Shown: in pieces, positions 23,401 through 38,400 of the stretch
How the letters are laid out: every line of letters begins with the position of its first letter
How positions within the stretch are numbered: position 1 is the first letter of the stretch
Source of the DNA: Carposina sasakii
Taxonomy: Eukaryota > Arthropoda > Insecta > Lepidoptera > Carposinidae
Assembly (NCBI GenBank): GCA_014607495.2
Contig: CP053154.1
Span: forward strand, 7,812,001 to 7,876,000
Length of the DNA: 64,000 bases
Direction: 5' to 3'
Notes under the pieces: model-generated
What the model was told of the DNA's origin: nothing
The model's database searches: none
What the model saw: the letters and a program-made list of their open reading frames with translations, nothing else
Program-made: the position numbers and the translations under genes

Positions 23401-26400
23401 AGAATTTTGATCAGCTGCACATAATATGAAGGAAACAAGGGTCTGATGATGGAGCCGCCGAAAAACAGATAGTGGAACTTTTTAGTAACAAAATCCCCCT
23501 ATGGCAGGGGGAGGCCTATGTCCAGTAGTGGACCGCAAGAGGCTTATGAAGATGGAGATAATAAGATAATAAATTAAGTCGTGTAATTATATGTTGCGTT
23601 AAGCCGTGTCCGAAGTATGATGGTGATGGTAAGAGGAAGACGTAAAATGATTGGGAACAGGGCAGGAAGAAGGAGTGTAATTATATGTTGCTTATATTGT
23701 CAGACGTCAGACGATGTAGGTTAAGTTTTGAAGTAGACTTTTAAAGAAATACCTATAAGTTTTATATAAATACCTACTGGAGAAAAGAGATGTGTGGGAT
23801 GGAATATCCGAGTGGTAAGTAAAAGTAATTTTCTTAATACGCTACACTTTATTATCTTCTGTGGTCCTTACAAACGCATTCAGTTCAATCTTACAAAAAG
23901 CAAGTCTTAAAAAATATGGCCGAATAAACCGTAAGTACGCAATCAAATCGCTCACTAACGCTTCTTTGTGCCGGTCAACAAAGAGAAACTTGGAGCAGAA
24001 AATTTTCTTATTCATTATTTTCAATTTTTCTACTCCCGAGATTATAATGGATCTCTTCGACAACGATTAATCCGCATTCTTTAAAAAATATACTTGTCGA
24101 ACATTATACAAAGGTAAAGAAAACAATATCAGCCCAATTTAATACTTTTGTAAGATCAGTGTTTGCAAAGAAAATCTTTAGGTACCTCTTTTAAAAAATT
24201 CCATAAGTACCTATATTATTTTTTGTTTGATAAAAATACATCTTATATTAATGGAGAACTGTTTTTATATATTATATATTATAAAATTATTAATAAAGAA
24301 AATGGAAAAAATTCTTCACCCGAGTGGGAATCGAACCCACGACCGCTGCAAACCGTGCCAGCCGCTATAACCACTAAGCCACCGGGTCAATTACTCGGAT
24401 GACGAATTTTACCATCTCTTTTCTAAATTACATATTGAATCAAATCAAATCAAATCATTTTATTGCATACTAAGTGTATATAACAGTTTTAATTGAGTAT
24501 CAAAGCACTTATAACTTAGTAGCCCTTATGAGGCACCGCAACACTCTTAAAACTAAAAAACTAAAGTAAACTAAACTATAATTATGTTTTTTTTAATCTA
24601 CTTATTATTATTATATAGGTGCATGTGCAATAACTATTGTCCAGTTAAATATTCATTTAAGTCATAGGGACATATTTCAATCAGGTATTTTTTCAATGTA
24701 TGGTTAAATGTGGTTAATTTACTCTCATTTTTTATTTTTTTCGGTAATTTATTAAATATTTTGATTGCCATAAAATATGGACTTTCGTTTAGCATTTTCA
24801 GTTTAGATGGAGGTTGGTATAGATTTTCTTTATTACGTGTGTTGATATTATGGGTATTGGCAACGTTATTCTTCATCCCGATAGCAATACACTAGCCAAA
24901 TCTGCCGATATTTGGCTAGTGTATATAGCTATCGGGGTGAAGAATATTTTCCATTTTCTTTATTAATAATTTTATTAAAAAAACATCTGTTTGCTGTAAG
25001 ATGACAATATTTTTTAACCGACTTCAAAAAGAGAGGTTATCAATTCGTCTGTTTGTTTTTTTATTTTTTATGTGTATTACCTCAGAACTCCGTCATTTAT
25101 GAACCGATTTCAATTTTTTTTAAATAGTTGGTCATGGTATGCTTCCAGGTTGGTCCCATCAGGATCTGATGATGGGATCTTGGAGAAATCGAGGGCAATC
25201 CTCAAATATTGTAGGCACATGTAATCTGTTTTTACATTTTTACTGAGCATTTTGGCCAAATCTGCCGATATTTGGCTAGTGTATAGCTATCGGGGTGAAG
25301 AATATTTTCCATTTTCTTTATTAATAATTTTATTAAAAAAACATCTGTTTGCTGTAAGATGACAATATTTTTTAACCGACTTCAAAAAGAGAGGTTATCA
25401 ATTAGTCTGTTTGTTTTTTATTTTTAACCGACTTCAAAAAGAGAGGTTATCAATTCGTCTGTATGTTTATTTTTTATGTGTGTTACCTCAGAACTCCGTC
25501 TTTTATGAACCGATTTCAATTTTTTTTTATAGTTGGTCATGGTATACTTCCAGGTTGGTCCCATATTCACCATATCAGGATCTGATGATGGGATCTTGGA
25601 GAAATCGAGGGCAATCCTCGAATATTGTAGGCACATGTAGTCTGTTTTTATACTTTTACTGAGCGTTTTGGTCACCTACATATAAAACATAACATCTGAT
25701 GATGGAATCTCTAAGGAATCTAGGGATATCCTCAAATATAAATGGCACGAGTAGTCCGTTTTTAGATTTTTATAGACAATTTTGGTCAGCTACACATAAT
25801 ATAAAGGAAACGAGGGTCTGATGATGGAGCCGCCGAAAAACAGATAGTGGAACTTTTTAGTAACAAAATCCCCCTATGGCAGGGGGGCCTACGTCCAGTA
25901 ATGGACTGCAATAGGCTTATGAAGATGAAGATAATTGTGTTAAGTCATGAAATTATATGTTGCGTTAAGCCGTGTCCGAAGTAAGATGGTTATAGAGAAA
26001 GAGGTAGAAATGAGAATAACGAGATGACGGATAATAGGGATGAATGAAAAAATATATTGCACCGACCAGCAGGAAGAAGGAGTGTAATTATATGTTGCTC
26101 AAATAAGTGTGTACATGGCTGTTGTGCTGCCAAATCTCTTATATTCCTCGGAGGCGTGGTGCATGTACCGTCGCCACATACGCACTCTGGATCGATTCCA
26201 CCTCAAGTGCCTCCGATCCATCATGAGAATCAGATGGTCCAACCGAGTGCGTAATACCGAAGTATTGCGAAGAGTCAATGTAAGTGGCATTGAGGCCTAC
26301 TTAATGCGTCGGCAGCTTCGGTGGTGCGGTCATGTGTCTCGTATGGCGGAGGAGAGATTGGCTAAGCGCATCTTCTTTTCTGAACTGGAGGAGGGCAAGC

Positions 26401-29400
26401 GGAAACGCGGCGGGCAACCCCTCAGAGACAAAAATGTTCAGAAAAGACATATGGAGATGCAATATAGATCCATCTAAATGGGAAGTTTTGTCAGCACAAG
26501 ACCAGAGTGGCGCAGGACGGTGATAAAGCAAGTACACGAGTTCGAGGAGCAGCGTCAAGCTGACCTTGACGCTAAACGTGATGAACTTAAGACTCGTCCT
26601 CCTGCTGCCATTATCTATAATACAATAATGGCGCACTAACCTGTCCTCTGTGTGCGCGGGCGTTCAGGGCGAAGATTGGCTATGTAAATGTAAGCCATCT
26701 CCGAGCGCATGAACGCCAACTTAGTAATATCTAGGAGTAGAGGTGGTCGCCATGACCGAAATTGGTCGGAGGTCATCATTATCTTCATAATCATCATACT
26801 CGTATTGTCAGACGTAAAGTTTCGAAGTCTAGTCCTTTTTCTCTTTTGTCATGTGGCCTATTTTACATTATATAATATATATAAAAATTATATAAATCTG
26901 ACAATATTATGCCTCTTAAACTTCGTACACGGCTTAACGCAATATATATTTGCCCTTTAGTAAGCTCGAGTTTTGGGAGGAAGTCGGTTTTTCGTTTTAA
27001 AAAAATTATTTATGTGTATATTACCTCAGAACTCCGTCATTTATGAACCGATTTCAATTTTTTTTAAATAGTTGGTCATGGTATGCTTCCAGGTTGGTCC
27101 CATCAGGATCTGATGATGGGATCTTGGAGAAATCGAGGGCAATCCTCAAATATTGTAGGCACATGTAGTCTGTTTTTACATTTTTACTGAGCATTTTGGT
27201 CACCTACATATAAAACATAACATCTAATGATGGAATCTCCAAGGAATCTAGGGATATCTTCAAATATAATAGGCACGAGTAGTCCGTTTTTAGATTTTTG
27301 TAGAGAATTTTGGTCAGCTGCACATAATATAAAGGAAACGAGGGTCTGATGATGGAGCCGCCGAAAAACAGATAGTGGAACTTTTTTGTAACAAAATTCC
27401 CCTTATGGCAGGGGAGGCCTACGTCCAGTAGTGGACTGCAATAGGCTTATGAAGATGAAGATAATTGTGTTAATTCGTGTAATTATATATGTTGCGTTAA
27501 GCCGTGTCCGAAGTAAGATGGTTAGAGAGGAAGAGGTAGACATGAGAATAACGAGATGACGGATAATAGGGGTGAATGAAAGAAGAGTACCTACATATTG
27601 TACCGACCCCAAATGATTGGGAACAGGGTAGGAAGAAAGAGTGTAATATAAAATATAAAATAAGTGTTGCTTATATTGTCAGACGTAAAATTTCGAAGCC
27701 TAGTCATTTCTCTCAGTGCCCTTTTGTCATGTGGCCTATTTAATCATTTGCTGGCATATAAATCTGACAATATTATGTCTTCTAAACTTCGTACACGGCT
27801 TAACGCAATATATATTTGCCCTTTAGCAAAATTTTACTTTAGTAAGCTCGAGTTTTGGCTCATAGGGTAGAAAGTCGGTTTTTCGCTTTAAAAAAATATT
27901 TATATTTCTATTGAGTGTGGGCGAGATGAAAGTGTAATGTTAGAAACGTGCTAAATGGAGATCTGTCGTCTCTGCCTATTGTTAGGTTATATAAAGTACC
28001 TAAACTTATGTACGTAGATAGATAGATAGATAAAATTCTTTATTGTACTACAGCAAAAAACACATGTACAAGGGCGAGCTTAATGCTTTGCAAAGCATTC
28101 TCTACCTACGTACATTTTCCGAGAAAGAAAATCACCTACTGGCGATTTTCGAGATAAAGTGCATTCTATTACTATGATTTATTTTATAGGACCCAAAGGA
28201 CCAACATTTCCTGTACCTATGTAATGTAATGCCTGACAGTGCTCGTCATGTGTTTTACTTTATCACCCGATGGCTATGATGAACCTAATAATAAAGATCG
28301 TGGATTAGCGGCTTTAATAGAATTTCAGTAGGTAAGTATTCCATATTTTTTAGCATAATATACATTTTATATTAAGGGTAATCTAAACCGACGAGCGTGC
28401 ATGAAGAATATCTTGAAAGTAGATGAAGCGAAAGAGGTGTGTCAGGATGGCAAATGGAGATCCGTGATCTCTGCATACCCCTCCGGGAAAGAGGCGTAAT
28501 TTTTATGTACGTATATGTATATTTTATTTGTCGATTGCATGTATTATTGTATGTATGGCGTGGCTTCACTACATTACTGATGAATCTGTTGTATCTCCCT
28601 CCGTCAATGTCGTAAGAGTTCACTAAGGAACTTAGGTGTTCTTTCAGCCTGAAACTTTCAGGCGGTGAGCTAACGACTTGTCACAAATCATTTATATCTG
28701 GCCTTGCTGTGCTAGTGGCTATGTAGGTAGTGTGTAATGAATGACAAAACTCTGAGAAATATTCAAAATATTTCTCCTTTTGTTTCAAAACGAAACAGAA
28801 GGTTTATTATGCGTTAATTGTTAAAAGATTAAACATTGTTGTCTCACCTAAACTTCAATTACTCGCCAACATATAATAATCTGTAATCCGTAAGCCAGAA
28901 AGAATCAAATGTGATCGCAATTCGTGTCGAGGTCACCAGTCATTATTCTCTGTGGCTGTGTACACTACAAACGTAGGTATGTTTATAGTATACTATAGGG
29001 AACAGGTACCTAATGTTAATAGATACATATATAAACAAAGACTGACACCACACAACACTAAAGTCTGTTACTTAATATTATGTCCCTTGTAACGAGGAAC
29101 AGCTATCAATATACCTATCGACATAACATTTTTATTATTAAGATAGCTTATTCGATTTTTATAATGCTTTTTATGTTGCTACCCCAAACAACAAACTCAC
29201 TTCAATATCTAAAATACTTATTCACAAGAATGTTAACAATTATCAGGTACAAAGTACCTACGGCAGGTCAACAATGTTTAATTAAGTACCAAACTTCTAA
29301 ATAATAACGGCTACATTGGACCAGACAGCACTTTAATGTGCTTGTAAAATATCAAATAAGTTCAGATGAGTCGATATCGAAATAAAAGTATCTAACAACC

Positions 29401-32400
29401 TATTTAAGTACATACTTTTTTGAAATCTCTTGCTACTGCAAACTTGAACTCGCTTTCTGGAGATGATTTAAAAGTGTATGTACATTTATAGCCTACAAAT
29501 TTTGTATGAATAATTAATCTAAAAATAAAACACGATGTTCATAATATATGTTGAGGAGAAGATAAAATGTAAACTTAAAATTTAGTGGGATGTACAGAAA
29601 ACTTGCGTAAGTATTTATTTATTTTAAAAGATGTGCTTATGGTAACAACAGTTATTATTAAAATAATCTGTAAATGTAATTTATAAGCACTGTAGTACAC
29701 GAGTAATGTATACTTAAGTGTCTATTATAGTTAGTAACTTGGTAGTTTGCATCAGTCTCTATAAACGTTGAGTGAACTAAGTACGAGTTAGAGAACACGT
29801 ACAAGAATAATGTAAAACTTGAAATGTTAATAAGCAAACTAGGGGAAAGAGCTAGGGCGATTAAATAAATGAGAGTATACCGTTTAACAAAATAAAATTA
29901 TATTCGAGGAATGAAGTAAAACAAAATCTAACTTAAGATGCGGTTTAGATGCCTGTGCTGACGTGACGTGGGGCTTCACTATAAGTACCTCAGCTGCTGT
30001 CGCAATCAGGGATGTTCCCTCAGGCAATGAACTAGCAAATTGTCACTGATCATTAACATACTGACCCCGCTGTGCTAAACGAGGCTATAAGGAACCCTCC
30101 ATGTGATCTTGCATCTACCCCATTTTAGGAACACAGCCGTGAATATGAATGTATTTTGTAATAGGGATAAAAACATTTTTCCGAGACAAAAAGTAGCCTA
30201 TATGTTAAGTGGGACCTGTCACAATATATTCCTGAAAACTGCATCGAAATCGGTTCAGCCGTTTCTGAGATTAGCGTGCACAAACGCACAGACAAACAGA
30301 CAGAAAAAATTTCCAAAAATCATTGTTTGGGTACTATTGCGTTGATAAAGGTATTCTATAATATTTTTTCTTATATATCTTACATGTACAGACAGCGATC
30401 CGTTACATTTTTAACCGACTTCAAAAAAGAGAGGTTATCAATTCGTCTGTATGTTTCTTTTTATGTGTGTTACCTCAGAACTCCGTCATTTATGAACCGA
30501 TTTCAATTTTTTTTATAGTTTGTAATGGTATGCTTCCAAGTTGGTCCCATATTCACCACATCAGGATCTGATGATGGGATTTTGGAGAAATCGAAGGAAA
30601 TCCTTAAATATTGTAGGCACATCTGTTTTTATACTTTTAGTAACAAAATCCTCCTATGGCAGGGGGAGGCCTACGTCCAGTAGTGGTCGTCAACTGGTAC
30701 GTCAAGTCGTGAAATTATATGTTGCATTAAGCGGTCTCTGAAGTAAGATGGTTATAGAGGAAGAGGTAGACATGAGAATAACGAGATGACGGATAATAGG
30801 GATGAATGAAAGAAAAGTACCTACATATTGCGCCGACCCAAATTGATTGGGAACAAGGCAGGAAGAAGGAGTGTAATTATATGTTGCTACATAACAGTGT
30901 ACATGGCTGATGTGCTGCCAAATCTTTTATATTCCTCCGAGGCGTGGTGCATGTACCGTCGCCACATACGAACTCTGGATCGATTCCACCTCAAGTGCCT
31001 CCGATCCATCATGAGAATCAGATGGTCCGACCGAGTACGTAATACCGAAGTATTGCGAAGAGCCAATGTAAGTGGCATTGAGGCCTACTTAATGCGTTGG
31101 CAGCTTCGGTGGTGCGGTCATGTGTCTCGTATGGCGGAGGAGAGATTGGATAAGCGCATCTTCTTTTCTGAACTGGAGGAGGGCAAGCGGTAACGCGGCG
31201 GGCAACTCCTCTGATACAAAGATGTTCAGAAAAGACATATGAAGAGATGCAATATAGATCCATCTAAATTGAAAGTTTTGGCAGAGCACAACGACCAGAG
31301 TGGCGTAGGATGGTGATGAAGCAAGTTCACGAGTTCGAGGAGCAGCATCAAGCTGACCTTGACACTAAAAGTGATGAACTAAAGACTCGTCCTCCTGCTG
31401 CCATTATCTATAATTACAATAATGGCGCACTAACCTATCCTCTGTGTGCGCGGGCGTTCAGGGCGAAGATTGGCTATGTAAGCCATCTTCGAGCGCATGA
31501 ACGCCAACTTAGTAATATCTAGGAGTAGAAGTGGTCGCAATGACCGAAATCGGTCGGAGGTCATCATTATCATCATCATCATCATATTGTCAGACGTAAA
31601 GTTTCGAAGCCTAGTCATTTCTCTCTTTTGTCATGTGGCCTATTTATTCATTGGCATATAAATCTGACAATATTATGCCTTCTAAACTTCGTACACGGCA
31701 TAACGCAATATATATTTGCCCTTTAGTAAAATTTTACTTTAGTAAGCTCGAGTTTTGGGAGGAAGTCGGTTTTTCGTTTTTAAAAAAATATTATGTGTAT
31801 AGATAACAACTTTAGCTTAGAGTAACGCGGCTTCCTATGGAAAGCTGCGTTGGTGTCGAATATAGTAACGTCAGAGTAGGTCGCCATTTGCACAGAAGCT
31901 TAGAAAAAATATATCTATAAACTGGCTTTAAAAAAAACAAATTACCGATTTCAAACTTTAACTAAAAAGCAATAAATAACGTAACTAATTTATCTACTTA
32001 ATACATATTAAATATCTAAAATTATTTAAATATTTACAACTTATCTACACTAATATTATAAAGAGGAAAACTTTGTTTGTTTGGTTGTTTAAAAAAACTG
32101 GACCGATTTTAAAAATTCTTTCACCGTTAGAATCCTTATAGGACCTGGAAACATAGGCTATAAGAATTTCCCGATATTCCCACGGGAAGGCGACAAACGG
32201 GAATTCATATTTTTTACGAAACCACTATACATATGAAGCTGAAATCGGGCATATATGTTCATTGGGGAGAGCAAGGGAGGACTAAAAACGGATTTCCCGA
32301 AATTCCCACGGGAAGGGGACAAACGGGAATTCATAATTTTTACGAAAACCGCTATACATATTAAGCTGAAATTGGGCATAGATGTTCATTAGGGACTGCA

Positions 32401-35400
32401 AGTAAGCACTAAGGACGAATCCCGAAATTCCCACGGGAAGGGGCCAACGGGAAAATATTTTTTTGAAAACGGTTAACTTAATCTTATGGGCATATTTGTT
32501 TATTTGGGACCCCGAGGAAATAGGAACGGATTTTCGAAACTCCCACGGGAAGGGGACAAACGGGAATTCATTTTTTTACGACAAGCGCGATACATATGAA
32601 TTCGAAATTAACCTGTACGTTCATTAGGGACTGCGAGGGAGCGCTAAGAACGAATTTCCCGAAATTCCCACGGGAAGGGGACTAACAGGAATTCAATTTT
32701 TTTACAAAAACCGCTGTACATGTGAAGCTAAAATCGGAGACTGCGGGGAAGCACTAAGAATTGATTTCCCGAAATTCCCACGGGAAGGGACTGTCTGTGC
32801 GTTTGTGCACGCTAATCTCAGGAACGGCTTAACCGATTTCGGTGCAGTTTTCAGGAATATATTGTGACAGGTCCCACTTAACATATAGGCTACTTTTTAT
32901 CCCGGGAAAATGTTTTTATCCCGGATAATTTCGACATTTTTTTTTCTGTAGTCCACGCGGACGGAGTCGCGGGCGTCCACTAGTATCTAATACTTTAACA
33001 AAGTCATCTTTAACTATTTAAATATTTATAATTATCACTTACTTTTTGGAGTCGGTGCCAGCCTAGGTAGCGTAGTCTGTTGTGTTGATGGACGCGCGCG
33101 GCTGGCAAAGCCACACACACGTTGTAAATATTTAAATAATTTTTAAATTTGTTACGTTATTTATCGCTTTTTAGTTAAAGTTTGAAGTCGGTTATTTATT
33201 TTTTTAAGTCAGTTTATTTCTCGATTTTTTGTTGTGTTAATGCGTTGTGGACATAAATAGATGCTATTTTATTCAGGTTGATATTTGGTCGTCAACGTTC
33301 CCGAAAACTACGTAATCTCCTCATCATCACGATAATTTTTCTCCTTGGAATATACCTGGGAAGTGTCTGGTTTCCAAAATATTAGGGTCCAAAGTTGAGT
33401 AAATAGACTGCGTTTTTCTGCATAGATGCACATAGACGCGCGTAGCAAGATTTTTTCACGAAAAATAATTAATATCTGTTTATGAAAAAACTAGCATAAA
33501 CACTGGACACTATAAATTTCGCCGGATCAAGTAATAAAAAAAATGTTTAAAAAAAATTTACATCGTTTCTCAGCATTTTTTTTTGCATAAACTTATTTTA
33601 TTTGATGTATAGAGTACGTACCCTTAGTGTGTTAGGTGGCAACGCAAAAACACCCTGTATACTTAAGGATTTCATCGTTACCATCTCAGAAGTAGTACCT
33701 ACCCGTATAAGTATTACGTTAGCCCTACATATATAGTTTCCATTGACCAATTGCAGTACTGTCTCCCAACTCCTAACCGTTGCATCAGATGTTGATTCAA
33801 GTAACACGTTAGCCCTACATACTACTAAATAGTTTCCATCGACCAATTGCAGTACTGTCTCCCGACTCCTAACCGTTAAGGAGTTCTGTAGCTTCATCTT
33901 CAGCACAGCAGCATCAGATGTTGATTCAAATAACATGTCAGCCCTACATACTACTAAATAGTTTTCATCGACCAATTGCTGCATTGTCTCCCAACTCCTA
34001 ACCGTTAAGAAGTTCTGTAGCTTCATTATCAGCACAGCAGCATCAGATATTGATTCAAGTAACACGTTAGCCCTACATACTACTAAATAGTTTCCATCGA
34101 CCAATTGCAGTACTGTATCCCAATTCCTAACCCTTAAGGAGTTCTGTAGCTTCGTCATCAGCACAGCAGCATCAGATGTTGATTCAAGTAACACGTCAGC
34201 CCTACATACTACTAAATAGTTTTCATCGACCAATTGCAGTAGGTACTGTCTCCCAATTCCTAACCATTAAGGAGTTCTGTAGCTTCATCATCAGCACAGC
34301 AGCATCAGATGTTGATTCAAGTAACACGTTAGCCCTACATACTACTAAATAGTTTCCATCGACCAATTGCAGTACTGTCTCCCGACTCCTAACCGTTAAA
34401 GAGTTCTGTAGCTTCATCTTCAGCACAGCAGCATCAGATGTTGATTCAAATAACATGTCAGCCCTACATACTACTAAATAGTTTTCATCGACCAATTGCA
34501 GTAGGTACTGTCTCCCAACTCCTAACCGTTAAGAAGTTCTGTAGCTTCATCATCAGCACAGCAGCATCAGATATTGATTCAAGTAACACGTTAGCCCTAC
34601 ATACTACTAAATAGTTTCCATCGACCAATTGCAGTACTGTATCCCAATTCCTAACCCTTAAGGAGTTCTGTAGCTTCGTCATCAGCACAGCAGCATCAGA
34701 TGTTGATTCAAGTAACACGTCAGCCCTACATACTACTAAATAGTTTTCATCGACCAATTGCAGTAGGTACTGTCTCCCAATTCCTAACCATTAAGGAGTT
34801 CTGTAGCTTCATCATCAGCACAGCAGCATCAGATGTTGATTCAAGTAACACGTCAGCCCTACATACTACTAAATAGTTTCATCGACCAATTGCAGTAGGT
34901 ACTGTCTCCCAATTCCTAACCATTAAGGAGTTCTGTAGCTTCATCATCAGCACAGCAGCATCAGATGTTGATTCAAGTAACACGTTAGCCCTACATACTA
35001 CTAAATAGTTTCCGTCGACCAATTGCAGTACTTTATCCCAACTCCTAACTGTTAAGGAGTTCTGTAGCTTCATCATCAGCACAGCAGCATTAGATGTTGA
35101 CACCCAGAAGCATATACCTGAGTAAGACATGATTACGTAACAAAAACACCATACGAGCATACAATTTTCGGTGGTTGCCCAGATTTCTCCTGGATCCCAT
35201 CATCAGATCCTGACCTGGTGAAAATGGGACCACCTCAGAAGTGAACTCTATGCAACAAAAATAAAATTTGAAATCCGTCTATAATTGACTGAATTATCGG
35301 TGTACATAAAAGAAATATATATTATACATACAGACGAATTGAGAATCTTCTCCTTTTTTTGAAGTCGGTTAAAAAGTGATTCTTGTTGTTGTCGCTGTAA

Positions 35401-38400
35401 TAGTAATAATACTAACTTTGTCTATTTTGACTCTGATCTGATACGGTCAACCATTTGAACCGAATAACAGGATTCATACGAATAGGAAAAATAGAGGCGC
35501 AAAAAGAGAATTACTTATCTAAGTATACGTACGTTATATATGGAAATGAATTTAAGAGCTTAAAGATTTACGAGAGGTGTGGGAGCGGTCTGTAAAATAA
35601 TAGTAATAGGAAGTGTATTTTTGATTTATATACTTACCTATTTCGTTCCATTATAGATTTACTCAAAGACATTGAGTAAGATTTTTAGCCTGTTAAGATT
35701 AATTTTGTACTGCTTACACAGCAATCTGTTATAAACATTCAGCAGGGTTTTGTCTGAGCACTGTCTGATCACTTGGCTAAAGCATGGCAAACATTATTTT
35801 ACAAATACATTAGAGATAATATTAGAATTTACTTCAGTCTGGTTTGTTCTTTTTCTGGAAATTACCTGATCAATGCTTTCTCGGACGGAGATCTCGTGAA
35901 AGCAGACGCAGCCGATCTCTTTGCTGCGTCGTTGGCCTTCCTCAGTGCTGACCATGCGGTCTCCGGCTTGGTCCACCTTATTGCCTACTAACACCACCGG
36001 CGTTTCCAAAATATTTTCCTGAAAAAAAAAAATATAACATAACATATTGAGTATGACATAATAGCACTTGATATCCAGTATCGTAAAGAAGGCTCAATCT
36101 GTAAAAAACGAAATTAATTTTATCGGCAACCTGCCGGGAACTTCGTGTCGGAAGTGGATTTTCAAGATGGTTCAAGCATGCTCCATCTTTGACAGCGTAT
36201 GCGATTTTCAGCAGATAGGGCATAATTAATTAGATAGATGTAGGATATCATTTATATATATATATACTGTAACCTAGGTACCTTAAATCTCCTTCATACG
36301 ATTCTATCGGATGATAGGCGATATATTCGTGATTCTACATAACCACTGCCTAGTACCTAGATAAACGGGGTGATTTTTGGTCGTCAACGTTCCCGAAAAC
36401 TACGGAATCTCCTCATCTGACGATCATTTTTATCCATGGGAGCATACCTGGAAAGTGTCTGGTTTCCAAAATATTAGGGTCCAAAGTGGAGTAAATAGAC
36501 TGCGTTTTTCTGCATAAATACACATTGACGCGTGTAGCAAGCTAGCATAAACACTGGACACTATAAATTTCGCCCGATCAAGTATTTTTTTTTTTAATTT
36601 ACATCGTATCCCAGCATTTTTTTTTTGCATAAACTTATTTTATTTGATGAATAGAGTACGTAACCTTCGTTAAAGGTGGCAACGAAAAAACACCCTCTAT
36701 TATAGTACACCTACTTAAATTACGTGTCATTCAAATTAAATTGAATACGACGCTATGATTGACTTCAATCACCTAAATTATGGAGAGCCAATAACCAATA
36801 TTACATTATGGAAATTTAAAAATTATAGAACCTCACAAATTGAAAAATTTTAAAGCAATTTAATATATCAGTTCGAGATTTAATATTTTAAATTATTTTA
36901 GATTACAGGCTACATGTATTGACGCTTAATCTGACGATGGTGTTTATTTAGTTAAATGTAAAGGATAAAAGGGTAAAAGGTATCGCCTTCATTTACATTT
37001 ACCTACGCTGAAAGAAAATTTAAAAAAATTGGGTATGAAATATAAAAAAATGTTTTAAAACCATGTTATATTTTTTCGGTTGTAGAAATTTTAAAAGGCA
37101 AATATATTTTATTTTACAGAAGTTTTATATGTAAAAAAGTGCATATAAATTATTTAAAATGCGATCGCCTTTTTCTTTTGTAGCTTTAATACAGTAGTTG
37201 TTGTTGCCTGTTGTTTTAAACCCAGCCACCATGGCTTTAAACCCATTAAAAAATACTAGGTAATCCACCACTGAATGTAATATTACTCTGGCCATTACAT
37301 GATAAAATAGAACAAAAAGCCACCATTACAAGGAAATTGCTCTTCAGTAAAAATTTTGATAGGTAAAATAAAATAAAATTGTCCCGCTTAATGACCCACA
37401 ATAAACCGGTATCGAAATAACAATGACCAAACAATACCAATTTTTTAGGTGAATGAATCTATTATCCGTCTCTACTTACATTGTCATCATACTTTAGTAA
37501 GTAAAGCAAATGAACACAGCAGACAGTTAGTATGGCCTAACTGAATTTGGGATATTCAAAAGCTTTGTAAAGCAATCTTTTGTAGTTGCGAGTTATAATC
37601 CACCTTTATCTGGTTTAACAGCCAATCACATTATTAGGTGATATAATAAACGTCAGAAAATGATTGGTTGACTGTTTAACGTTGGTAAAATGCTTAATCT
37701 TACCCTTAAATCCATACAAAAAATGTTTTACAACTCCATTGTAATGCGTCGTTGGCCGTCGAACGCGGACCGCAACTTTAAATTGCAATATCATGTTTCA
37801 TGAGATCGTGTGAAGAAACAGAAAGTTCCTATGAAAGTGCCCTCTCACTACGTAATATTCGGCAAGCAAGCTGCTCACACTATCTGTTTTCCGTAAATAT
37901 TGGTTTTCACTTATTTCCGCGCCAAAAAAAGCTTTAATTAACTTTATATTTGCTACCAAATAATAATGGCAGTATACAGATGATTCCCTACGCCTAATTT
38001 GAAATAATTATATTCTACATCGGCAAGATTTAAAAACTCTCCTCATTTCTTGCCTTGATTCAATTTCGGAAGGCACTACTAAAACAATTTGTCTTCGCGT
38101 CGCGACGCAAAAAGTTGATACTACGACATCATGGCATAAGATCTTGCAATTCTACCCATCTTTTGTAGTTCATTACTTTAGGTTAATTTTAAGAGCACTA
38201 CAACGTGATTGCGTATTTATGAAAAAAATGCAAATACCTACATAACAAAAATATGTAGGTTACTTCAATTTTACAGTGTTGAATAAGTTCAGTAAGTAGG
38301 TACCTATAATAATTTGCACTCCGCGTAGTAAGTTCGTAGCTCGTAGCATTCGCTACGAATGCGGACGCAAGTCCGCCCTCGAAAGTTTTCATAAAGTTGT

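Noticed and set aside
33720..35110. CRISPR-like or repeat-protein array
   Set aside because: Units are 129 bp, directly adjoining and mutually diverged, with no short repeat/spacer structure, in an animal genome. Translation is possible, but frame breaks within the array make a real protein unlikely here.
35794..35865. Extension of GTPase exon 4 to a stop ([13 protein letters not shown]...)
   Set aside because: A proper GT donor sits exactly where RERG homology would continue, and the 2482-2282 exon continues it in phase. Read-through is possible but less likely.
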